Shown: one piece after another, positions 57,819-64,000 of the stretch
Layout of the letters: each line of letters begins with the position of its first letter
How positions within the stretch are numbered: the stretch's first letter is position 1
Assembly (NCBI GenBank): GCA_902781315.1
Contig: CACZIT010000020.1
Coordinates: forward strand, 23,992-87,991
Origin: an uncultured Prevotellaceae bacterium
GTDB lineage: Bacteria > Bacteroidota > Bacteroidia > Bacteroidales > Bacteroidaceae
Reading direction: 5' to 3'
Length of the DNA: 64,000 bases
Program-made: the position numbers and the translations under genes
The notes under the pieces: model-generated
Seen by the model: only the letters and a program-made list of their open reading frames with translations
The model's database searches: none
What the model was told of the DNA's origin: nothing

Positions 57819-58082
57819 ATGTCGAAAATTTGTCAGATTACAGGAAAGAAGGCACAGATCGGTAACAACGTGTCTCACTCAAAGCACCGTACAAAGAGAA
57901 GCTTTGACGTCAATCTGTTCAGCAAGAAATTCTACTATGTAGAAGAGCAGTGCTGGATTAGCCTCAAGATCAGTGCTGCTGGTCTTCGTCTCATCAATAA
58001 AGTTGGTCTCGACGCTGCCCTCAAGCAGGCTGTTGCCAAGGGGTATGTCGATTGGAAAGACATTAAAGTTATAGGAGAATAA
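57819..58082 (+). CDS. rpmB: 50S ribosomal protein L28
   Basis: 87 residues. [21 protein letters not shown] and [14 protein letters not shown] are the L28 blocks. The C-terminal [19 protein letters not shown] is normal. It precedes rpmG by six bases in the L28-L33 operon. Confidence 0.97.
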   Translation: MSKICQITGKKAQIGNNVSHSKHRTKRSFDVNLFSKKFYYVEEQCWISLKISAAGLRLINKVGLDAALKQAVAKGYVDWKDIKVIGE

Positions 58083-58088
58083 TCAATC

Positions 58089-58277
58089 ATGGCTAAGAAA
58101 GTTAAAGGCAACAGAGTGCAGGTTATCCTCGAATGCACAGAAATGAAGGCAAGCGGACTGCCCGGCACAAGCCGTTACGTAACCACCAAGAACCGTAAGA
58201 ACACTCCTGAGCGCATGGAGCTCAAGAAGTACAACCCCATTCTGAAGAGAATGACGGTTCATAAGGAAATTAAGTAA
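58089..58277 (+). CDS. rpmG: 50S ribosomal protein L33
   Basis: 62 residues with [22 protein letters not shown], the typical L33 core. Zinc-binding cysteine pairs are absent, so it is the cysteine-free form. Confidence 0.96.
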   Translation: MAKKVKGNRVQVILECTEMKASGLPGTSRYVTTKNRKNTPERMELKKYNPILKRMTVHKEIK

Positions 58278-58339
58278 TCAGGGGGCGAGCTTCGCAGTTT
58301 GTCCTATTTAAGGATTCACAGACTTAAACATTACAGAAT

Positions 58340-58498
58340 ATGGCAAAGAAAACCGTGGCAACCCTCCACGAAGGTTCGAAGGATGGTCGCGCTTACACAA
58401 AGGTAATCAGGATGGTGAAGAGCCCCAAGACGGGTGCTTACATCTTCGATGAGCAGATGGTTCCCAACGAGGCCGTGAAGGACTTCTTCAAGAACTAA
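58340..58498 (+). CDS. DUF4295 small ribosome-associated protein
   Basis: 52 residues: MAKKTVATLHEGSKDGRAYT at the start, VIRMVKSPKTGAYIFDEQMV in the middle, ending KDFFKN. This short gene always follows rpmG in Bacteroidetes. I recall it as a ribosomal protein found in Flavobacterium ribosome structures (bL38), but that identification is from memory. The sequence is basic and compact, as for a ribosomal protein. A terminator follows after 50 bases. Confidence 0.85.
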   Translation: MAKKTVATLHEGSKDGRAYTKVIRMVKSPKTGAYIFDEQMVPNEAVKDFFKN

Positions 58499-58548
58499 TC
58501 GCTGCTTGAAGTGCTAATTCATTTAGGAATTGCAAATATTCAACATAG

Positions 58549-58578
58549 AAGGCTGCAACAATGCGTTGCAGCCTTTTT
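58549..58578 (+). terminator. Terminator of the rpmB operon
   Basis: An 11-bp perfect stem AAGGCTGCAAC/GTTGCAGCCTT with a five-base loop, then TTT. Confidence 0.88.
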
Positions 58579-58612
58579 GTATGCACTAAAAACTAAAAAA
58601 TACTTAATCTTT

Positions 58613-58643
58613 TTTGTCGGGTGAGTGGAAATCTGTATCTTTG
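58613..58643 (+). promoter_or_regulatory. Promoter of the MORN-repeat gene
   Basis: TTTG (58613-58616), a 19-base gap, then TATCTTTG (58636-58643), about 20 bases before the GTG start. Confidence 0.7.
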
Positions 58644-58661
58644 TAGATTGTAATCAAGTAA

Positions 58662-59792
58662 GTGAATATTGTGAAAAAGAAAATTATCATAGCAATGATC
58701 TGCATGTTGCCGATTGGCAGCATGGCTCAGAAAATATCCTTAGGCTCGTGCCTGATACGTGAGGATGGGCTTGAAGGAGAATATAAAGGTGAAATGTTGA
58801 ACGGAAAACCTCATGGAAAGGGTGTTACAATCTATAAAAACGGTAACATCTATGAGGGTGAGTACGTGCGTGGCCGTAGGGAAGGGCAGGGCGTTTACTC
58901 CTTTGCCGACGGCGAGCGTTATGATGGCCATTGGACCAACGGCAGCCAGAACGGACAGGGCACCTATTACTACGCAAACAACAACAAGTATGTAGGCCTG
59001 TGGTATCGCGACTATCAGGAGGGACACGGCGTCATGTACTATTTCAATGGCGACAAGTACGATGGCAACTGGTTCCGCGACAAACGCCAGGGGAAAGGCC
59101 GCTACACCTTCACCGACGGTTCTTATTACGATGGAGAATGGCGTGACGACACGAAGACGGGAAAAGGCACCTTCCGCTGGAGTGACGGCAGTTCCTACAC
59201 CGGCTCGTGGCTCAACAACATGCGCCAAGGCAAGGGCACTTACGTCTATGCCCACGGCGACAAGTATGAGGGCGACTGGAAGAACGATACGCAGCATGGT
59301 CGTGGCATCTACTCTTTCCAGAATGGCGACCGCTACGAAGGAGGCTATGTCGATGGAAACCGTACGGGCGAGGGCATCTTCACCTTTGCCAATGGCGACC
59401 GATACACAGGCCGTTTCCTTGACGGCGACAAGAACGGACAGGGCACCCTTGTCTGGAGCAATGGCGATTCCTATGTCGGGCAATGGAAGAACGATCGGCA
59501 GCACGGACGCGGTGTGCTGAAGAAAAAGAACGGCGATGTCTTTGAGGGTACCTTCGTCAATGGTCTGTTGGATGGCGACATCACCATTCGTTTTGCCGAT
59601 GGCAGCAAGTTCCACGGACAGTATAAGAATGGCAAACGCAATGGTAAGGCCGTGGAAGAGACCAAGGACCGCAAGCGCTTTGAGGGTTCCTACGTTGACG
59701 ACCGCCGCGATGGCGACTTCGTTGAGAAAGATTCCAACGGCAGGGTGACAGCCAGAGGCCATTACATCAATGGCCGACGTGTGGCCGACTGA
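58662..59792 (+). CDS. Secreted MORN-repeat protein
   Basis: 376 residues from GTG at 58662. A second GTG at 58671 gives the tidier signal peptide (KKKIIIAMICMLPIGSMAQ). From about residue 40 to the end there are about fourteen MORN repeats of 23 residues, each like YEGEYVRGRREGQGVYSFADG. MORN repeats form extended beta sheets that bind membranes or proteins. In bacteria they are usually uncharacterised envelope or secreted proteins. No catalytic domain is attached. Confidence 0.87.
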   Translation: MNIVKKKIIIAMICMLPIGSMAQKISLGSCLIREDGLEGEYKGEMLNGKPHGKGVTIYKNGNIYEGEYVRGRREGQGVYSFADGERYDGHWTNGSQNGQGTYYYANNNKYVGLWYRDYQEGHGVMYYFNGDKYDGNWFRDKRQGKGRYTFTDGSYYDGEWRDDTKTGKGTFRWSDGSSYTGSWLNNMRQGKGTYVYAHGDKYEGDWKNDTQHGRGIYSFQNGDRYEGGYVDGNRTGEGIFTFANGDRYTGRFLDGDKNGQGTLVWSNGDSYVGQWKNDRQHGRGVLKKKNGDVFEGTFVNGLLDGDITIRFADGSKFHGQYKNGKRNGKAVEETKDRKRFEGSYVDDRRDGDFVEKDSNGRVTARGHYINGRRVAD

Positions 59793-59850
59793 CGCTTAGC
59801 AGCTCCATTGTTCATTTAAAGAAATGTTTTAATTAAAAATCTATAACACT

Positions 59851-60300
59851 ATGATTATCGATAAGTTAGAAAATCTGGAGAAGTATTTCTCTCTGAATCC
59901 TTTGTTTAAGGAAGTGGCCGATTTCCTTCATGCTAACGACATGAACGCTCTTTCGACCGGCATTCATAAAATCAAGGGCGACGACGTCTTCGTGAATATT
60001 CAGGAAGCCAAAGGCAAGAAGCAGGAGGAGGCCGTCGTAGAGTACCATCACAAGATGGTGGACATTCAGATTCCCTTCAGCGGTCCTGAGACCTATGGCT
60101 ACATTCCCGTGGCCGATCTGCCTGCTGCCGATTTCGACGAGGAGAAGGACGTGGCCCTGCTGCCTGGTGTTGCTTCACAGAGTTACGTCACCTGTCAGCC
60201 CGGAATGTTCGTCATCTTCTTCCCGCAGGACGGACATGCTCCATTCATCACCGACGAGCCCCTTCTGCGCAAGGCAATTTTCAAGATCAAGTCCCTCTAA
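59851..60300 (+). CDS. YhcH/YjgK/YiaL family protein
   Basis: 149 residues. The cupin-like family signature includes EAVVEYHHKMVDIQIPFSGPE and PGMFVIFFPQDGHAPF with histidines (YHHK, GHAP) likely to bind metal. Relatives are linked to the handling of sialic acid or other sugars, for instance as anomerases. The gene ends 15 bases before glgB, so a link to carbohydrate metabolism is plausible. Confidence 0.88.
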   Translation: MIIDKLENLEKYFSLNPLFKEVADFLHANDMNALSTGIHKIKGDDVFVNIQEAKGKKQEEAVVEYHHKMVDIQIPFSGPETYGYIPVADLPAADFDEEKDVALLPGVASQSYVTCQPGMFVIFFPQDGHAPFITDEPLLRKAIFKIKSL

Positions 60301-60315
60301 TTATTCCATTGTTTT

Positions 60316-62370
60316 ATGGCTACAAAGAAAGAAAACACTAAGAAGGCTGAGAAGAAAGCACCTCAGCATATTGCACTCGTAAAGAACGATCCCTATCTGG
60401 AGCCGTATGAAGATGCCATCCGCGGCCGTCACGACCATGCACTCTGGAAAATCAGTCAGCTCACCAACAATGGCAAGAAGAGCCTTACCGACTTTGCCTC
60501 CGGCCATTTCTATTTCGGCCTGCATAAGCTGAACCGCGGATGGGTGTTCCGCGAGTGGGCACCTAACGCCACCGACATCTATCTCATCGGCGACTTCAAC
60601 AACTGGACCGAGGACGAGCACTACCGCTGCAAGCGCATCGAAGGCACGGGCAACTGGGAACTGCGTCTGAAGGAGAAGGACCTGAAGCACGGCCAGCTCT
60701 ACAAGATGAAGGTGAAGTGGGACGGCGGTGAAGGCGAGCGCATTCCTGCATGGTGCCGCCGCGTGGTGCAGGACGATCAGACGAAGATTTTCTCTGCACA
60801 GGTGTGGAATCCCGCCCAGCCCTATGTGTGGAAGAAAAACAGCTTCAAGCCTAAGAAGAGCCCGCTGCTCATCTACGAGTGCCACATCGGTATGGCTCAG
60901 GATGCTGAGAAGGTGGGCAGCTACACAGAGTTCAAGGACAACGTGCTGCCCCGCGTGGCCAAGGCTGGCTACAACGCCATCCAGATCATGGCCATTCAGG
61001 AGCACCCCTACTATGGCTCCTTCGGTTACCACGTGTCGTCGTTCTTCGCCCCCAGCAGCCGCTTCGGCACGCCCGAGGAACTGAAAGCCCTCATCGACGA
61101 AGCCCATCGGCTGGGCATCGCCGTCATCATGGACATCGTGCACAGCCACGCCGTGAAGAATGAGGTTGAAGGCTTGGGCAACCTTGCCGGCGATCCCAAC
61201 CAGTTCTTCTATCCCGGCGAGCGCCACGAGCATCCGGCATGGGATTCACTCTGCTTCGACTATGGCAAGGACGAGGTTATTCATTTCCTGCTCTCCAACT
61301 GCCGCTATTGGCTGGGTGAGTTCCATTTCGACGGTTTCCGCTTCGACGGTGTCACGTCGATGCTCTACTATAGTCACGGACTGGGCGAAGCCTTTACGGG
61401 CTACGGCGACTACTTCAACGGACACGAAGACGACAACGCCATCTGCTATCTGACGATGGCCAACAAACTTATCCACGAGGAGAATCCCGATGCCATCACC
61501 ATTGCCGAGGAAGTCAGCGGAATGCCCGGACTGGCTGCCAAGTTCGAGGATGGCGGCTTCGGCTTCGACTATCGCATGGCCATGAACGTGCCCGACTACT
61601 GGATCAAGACCATCAAGGAACTCAAGGACGAAGACTGGAAGCCCAGCAGCATCTTCTGGGAGGTGAAGAACCGCCGTGCCGACGAGAAGACCATTTCCTA
61701 CTGCGAGAGCCACGACCAGGCACTCGTTGGCGACAAGACCATCATCTTCCGCCTCATCGATGCCGACATGTACTGGCACTTCAAGAAGGGCGACGAGAAC
61801 GAGGTCGTTCATCGTGGCATAGCCCTCCACAAGATGATTCGCCTCGTCACGGCCTCCACCATCAACGGCGGCTACCTCAACTTCATGGGCAACGAGTTCG
61901 GCCATCCCGAGTGGATTGACTTCCCACGCGAGGGCAACGGCTGGAGCTATAAGTATGCCCGCCGGCAGTGGAACCTCGTCGACAATCACGACCTCTGCTA
62001 CCATTGGTTGGGCGACTTCGACCGCGAGATGTTGCGCGTCATCAAGAGCGAACGCAACTTCAACCGCACGAAGATTCAGGAAATCTGGCACAACGACGGC
62101 GACCAGATCTTGGCCTACATGCGAGGCGACTTGGTGTTTGTGTTCAACTTCTCGCCCACGCGCTCCTTTGCCGACTACGGCTTCCTTGTGCCCACGGGCA
62201 GCTATGAGGTAGTGCTCAACACCGATGCCAAGGAGTTCGGCGGCAACGGTCTGGCCGACGACACCGTCACCCACTTCACCAATTACGATCCCCTCTACGT
62301 CAAGGACCATAAGGAATGGCTCAAACTATACATTCCCGCCCGTTCTGCCGTAGTGCTTAGGAAAAATTAA
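60316..62370 (+). CDS. glgB: 1,4-alpha-glucan branching enzyme
   Basis: 684 residues. A CBM48-type N-terminal domain (WVFREWAPNATDIYLIGDFNNW) precedes a GH13 barrel with FHFDGFRFDGVTSMLY (nucleophile aspartate), TIAEEVSG (acid/base glutamate) and CESHDQALVGD (third acidic residue). An alpha-amylase-like beta domain ends the chain. It makes alpha-1,6 branches in glycogen. The lysine-rich N-terminus (1-20) is a short extension. Confidence 0.93.
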   Translation: MATKKENTKKAEKKAPQHIALVKNDPYLEPYEDAIRGRHDHALWKISQLTNNGKKSLTDFASGHFYFGLHKLNRGWVFREWAPNATDIYLIGDFNNWTEDEHYRCKRIEGTGNWELRLKEKDLKHGQLYKMKVKWDGGEGERIPAWCRRVVQDDQTKIFSAQVWNPAQPYVWKKNSFKPKKSPLLIYECHIGMAQDAEKVGSYTEFKDNVLPRVAKAGYNAIQIMAIQEHPYYGSFGYHVSSFFAPSSRFGTPEELKALIDEAHRLGIAVIMDIVHSHAVKNEVEGLGNLAGDPNQFFYPGERHEHPAWDSLCFDYGKDEVIHFLLSNCRYWLGEFHFDGFRFDGVTSMLYYSHGLGEAFTGYGDYFNGHEDDNAICYLTMANKLIHEENPDAITIAEEVSGMPGLAAKFEDGGFGFDYRMAMNVPDYWIKTIKELKDEDWKPSSIFWEVKNRRADEKTISYCESHDQALVGDKTIIFRLIDADMYWHFKKGDENEVVHRGIALHKMIRLVTASTINGGYLNFMGNEFGHPEWIDFPREGNGWSYKYARRQWNLVDNHDLCYHWLGDFDREMLRVIKSERNFNRTKIQEIWHNDGDQILAYMRGDLVFVFNFSPTRSFADYGFLVPTGSYEVVLNTDAKEFGGNGLADDTVTHFTNYDPLYVKDHKEWLKLYIPARSAVVLRKN

Positions 62371-63465
62371 ATGTTGAAAATCCAATCCCTCATGCGAGTG
62401 CTCTGTGCACTCGCCTTCCTTATCTTCACGTCGGCCTATATGTATTTCTATCAGGCCGACGTGATGATGGCTACCCAGCATCTTCTTTCTGGGGGAAAGA
62501 CCCACTACGAGCCCACCGTGGGTGCTATCCTCATCACGGTAGCCCTCTTCCTTCTTCATCTGGGCGTGCTTGCTGTCACCAAGATTACCGGCCGCGCCCA
62601 TGCCATCACCTATTTTCCCTCGTTGCTGGCCTTGGCCATGCTCACGGGACTGCGGGTGCCCGGATCGGGTGGGGCAGCGTTCTCGTTCAGCCCTTCAGTT
62701 CCGGTAGGCATCGTGCTGTTCGTGCTGTGGATTCCTGTTGCTGTGCTCTATAGCAACATCAACCGCTGGGAGCGCACAGCCAAGTCGCGGCTCAATCCCC
62801 TGCAAGTGCTTTGGACCAACCTGCTGCTCATGGTTGTTATGTTCCTCTTTGTGGGCTTCACCAGCAACCACGACGAGGCCTTCCACTACCGCATGAAGGC
62901 CGAGGCTGCCCTTCTGCGCCACGACTACGATGCCGCCCTGGCCGTCGGTCAGAACTCGCTGGTGGCCGACTCCAATCTCACCCTTCTTCGCATCCATGCT
63001 CTGGCCAGCAAGCGCCAGATGGGTGACCATCTCTTCGAGTATCCGTTGGCAGGTGGTTCCAGCGTTATGTTGCCGAAGGGGCAGAGTGTCCGCCCCGTGT
63101 TCTATCCGGCCTATCAGTTTGTCAGCTATCCAGCCCTCGACTTCCAGCTGTGCCGTTGTCTGCTCGATAAGAATCTCGATGGCTTTGCCCGCATTCTGAA
63201 GGCCAATGCAGCCACCTACGGGCTTGGTGAGAAAACCGACAGCGTCGGCAAACCCCTTCCCAAGCACTATCAGGAGGCGTTGGTGCTCTACAACCGGCTG
63301 CGTGTGACACCGCTGGTCAGCTATCACGCTCAGGTGCTCGATGCCGACTACGAAGACTTCCATAAGATCTATCGTGCCGAGAAAGATCCCCGCGTTCGCG
63401 ATGCCAAGTTGCGCGACCTCTATCGCAACACCTATTGGTACTACTACTTCTTCGCCAAGCCCTGA
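62371..63465 (+). CDS. Membrane protein of unknown function (DUF6057-like)
   Basis: 364 residues, starting directly on the base after the glgB stop, so coupled to it. Five or six membrane helices fill the first half (about 8-28, 50-68, 78-96, 107-125, 145-163). The second half is soluble, with a TPR-like helical part (FHYRMKAEAALLRHDYDAAL) and DAKLRDLYRNTYWYYYFFAKP at the end. Bacteroidales proteins of this kind are often listed as DUF6057. Function unknown. Confidence 0.75.
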   Translation: MLKIQSLMRVLCALAFLIFTSAYMYFYQADVMMATQHLLSGGKTHYEPTVGAILITVALFLLHLGVLAVTKITGRAHAITYFPSLLALAMLTGLRVPGSGGAAFSFSPSVPVGIVLFVLWIPVAVLYSNINRWERTAKSRLNPLQVLWTNLLLMVVMFLFVGFTSNHDEAFHYRMKAEAALLRHDYDAALAVGQNSLVADSNLTLLRIHALASKRQMGDHLFEYPLAGGSSVMLPKGQSVRPVFYPAYQFVSYPALDFQLCRCLLDKNLDGFARILKANAATYGLGEKTDSVGKPLPKHYQEALVLYNRLRVTPLVSYHAQVLDADYEDFHKIYRAEKDPRVRDAKLRDLYRNTYWYYYFFAKP

Positions 63466-63583
63466 CCTCCGTTCGCGTTTCTTCTGAGCATTTTTGTAAG
63501 AAAATATTGCCTGTCAACCCCCTCGTAGAATTAAAAATTCCCGACCGCAAAATATTTTTTCCGAAATACGCCCGTATTTCCGC

Positions 63584-63627
63584 AAAGTCTCTAACCCGTT
63601 GCCTGCCAACTGGTTAGAGACTTTTTT
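63584..63627 (+). terminator. Hairpin / terminator inside element D
   Basis: AAAGTCTCTAACCCGTTG pairs with CAACTGGTTAGAGACTTT (one mismatch in 18 bp), with loop CCTGC, followed by TTTTTT. It can terminate the glgB transcript. Confidence 0.78.
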
Positions 63628-63646
63628 GTTTCTCCACGCTTCTTCC

Positions 63647-63778
63647 GTCCCCTCCAAACCATAGGTTTTGGTCGCACAAACCATAGGTTTAGCCGCTCTA
63701 TCTCTATGCTCTGCATGCTCCATCTCATAGAGTTGTATCACTAAAACCATAGGTTTATAGCCCCCTAACATAGGGGGT
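63647..63778 (-). repeat. Array D: six 22-bp units, AAACCTATGGTTT-like core plus 9-nt spacer
   Basis: Units start (plus-strand coordinates) at 63647, 63669, 63691, 63713, 63735 and 63757. On the minus strand the cores are AAACCTATGGTTT (three copies), AACTCTATGAGAT, AGAGCATAGAGAT and ACCCCCTATGTTA. The 9-nt parts are GGAGGGGAC, GTGCGACCA, AGAGCGGCT, GGAGCATGC, TAGTGATAC and GGGGGCTAT. Only the second unit's spacer resembles that of array A (TAGTGATAC versus TGATGATAC). The total length of 132 bp equals array A. Confidence 0.9.
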
Positions 63779-63881
63779 TGGGGGTCTCGAGCGTTGTTTT
63801 GTCTGCCCGAAAGCCTCTTTTTCGATTGTTTCACGCTCTATTTCATTGTTTCACGCCGCAGTCTTTTTGTCGGAATTTTTC

Positions 63882-64000
63882 AGAGAAAGGGAATGGATAG
63901 TATAAAGGGGAGTAGGGACGGGGTTTATTCCCCGTCCGCAAGCAGGAGAAAGGCCGAAGGCCTGGCCAGAACACAGGCAGGGGTGGAACCCCTGCTAAAG
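63882..64000. other. Right-edge intergenic stretch with three GC-rich hairpins
   Basis: After element D the sequence has GGACGGGG-TTTATT-CCCCGTCC (63916-63937), a GGCC-GAA-GGCC hairpin near 63952-63962, and GCAGGGG-TGGAA-CCCCTGC (63977-63995). No gene is visible before the edge. It may be the start of another repeat or an RNA. The evidence does not decide. Confidence 0.4.

Larger units (their letters stand above)
63522..63881 (-). repeat. Composite intergenic element, copy D
   Basis: Read on the minus strand it repeats the order of copy A: edge GAAAAATTCCGACAAAA, GCGTGAAACA twice (20 bp apart), six 22-bp units (63647-63778), the hairpin (63584-63627), AAATACGGGCGTATTT, GAAAAAATATTTT and edge GAATTTTTAATTCTACGAGG. 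It begins about 55 bases after the DUF6057-like stop. The two copies are inverted relative to each other and about 42 kb apart. No protein is encoded. Confidence 0.85.

Noticed and set aside
63647-63778. TIGR-type guide array
   Set aside because: Short 9-nt spacers are suggestive, but no Nop-domain Tas protein is encoded nearby and the repeat layout with dyad cores and a terminator does not match what I know of those arrays.
1-64000. tRNA or rRNA genes
   Set aside because: No cloverleaf or rRNA-like sequence was recognised in the intergenic stretches.

Overview
This window comes from a Bacteroidales chromosome, most likely Prevotella or a close relative. The evidence is the TTTG-N19/20-TAnnTTTG promoter form ahead of many genes, weak Shine-Dalgarno sites, the Bacteroidales-type aerotolerance (bat) cluster, the rpmB-rpmG-DUF4295 ribosomal set and the sequence character of the housekeeping proteins. 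The genus is an inference. No rRNA or tRNA gene was seen.

Positions 1 to about 8040 are the right end of an integrative and conjugative element (ICE). It carries the tail of a resolvase-like protein, a small membrane protein, topoisomerase III (topB, frameshifted near its end), an excisionase-like helix-turn-helix (HTH) protein, a membrane protein of unknown role, a tyrosine integrase, and a 548-residue protein with a zinc finger and eight tandem HTH domains. Upstream of that last gene is a ladder of TGAGAC sites spaced exactly 10 bp. The element abuts the 3' end of mnmE. The MnmE reading frame ends FSNLN where the conserved FCIGK tail should be, so the insertion appears to have replaced the C-terminus.

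From 8031 to about 34800 lie housekeeping and surface genes: mnmE, a DUF3784 protein, a nucleoside phosphorylase and a beta-propeller protein; ttcA, a DUF486 protein, a fused Nfn-type flavoprotein and serS; mutY facing rplU-rpmA; a secreted GH2 glycosidase; prmA; a G/Y/W-rich secreted protein beside a FadL-like porin; a GHL10 glycosidase; a lipoprotein, walJ, a GT2 glycosyltransferase, uvrA and a gate-domain membrane protein. From 34900 to 43460 is the aerotolerance cluster (moxR, DUF58, a DUF4381-like protein, batA, batB, batC and a batD-batE fusion). It is followed by PAP2, queA, a Smr protein, nadE and an ATP-grasp-like gene. From 50501 to 55075 is a leftward MacAB-TolC type efflux operon. 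Then come map-tsaD-pncC, rpmB-rpmG-DUF4295, a secreted MORN protein, a YhcH-family protein, glgB and a membrane protein.

The most unusual signal is in the spaces between genes. Four intergenic regions (about 21570, 33406, 49890 and 63647) each hold tandem arrays with an exact 22-bp period but different unit sequences. Three carry clear dyad-symmetric cores and two have variable 9-nt spacers. Two of the arrays (21457-21828 and 63522-63881, inverted relative to each other) are copies of one composite element with a shared order: a conserved edge, paired GCGTGAAACA sites, six 22-bp units, an 18-bp hairpin/terminator and a conserved AT-rich edge. No known system I can name explains them. Two candidate small RNAs, each with a full promoter and terminator, were also found at 18697-18786 and 25714-25808.
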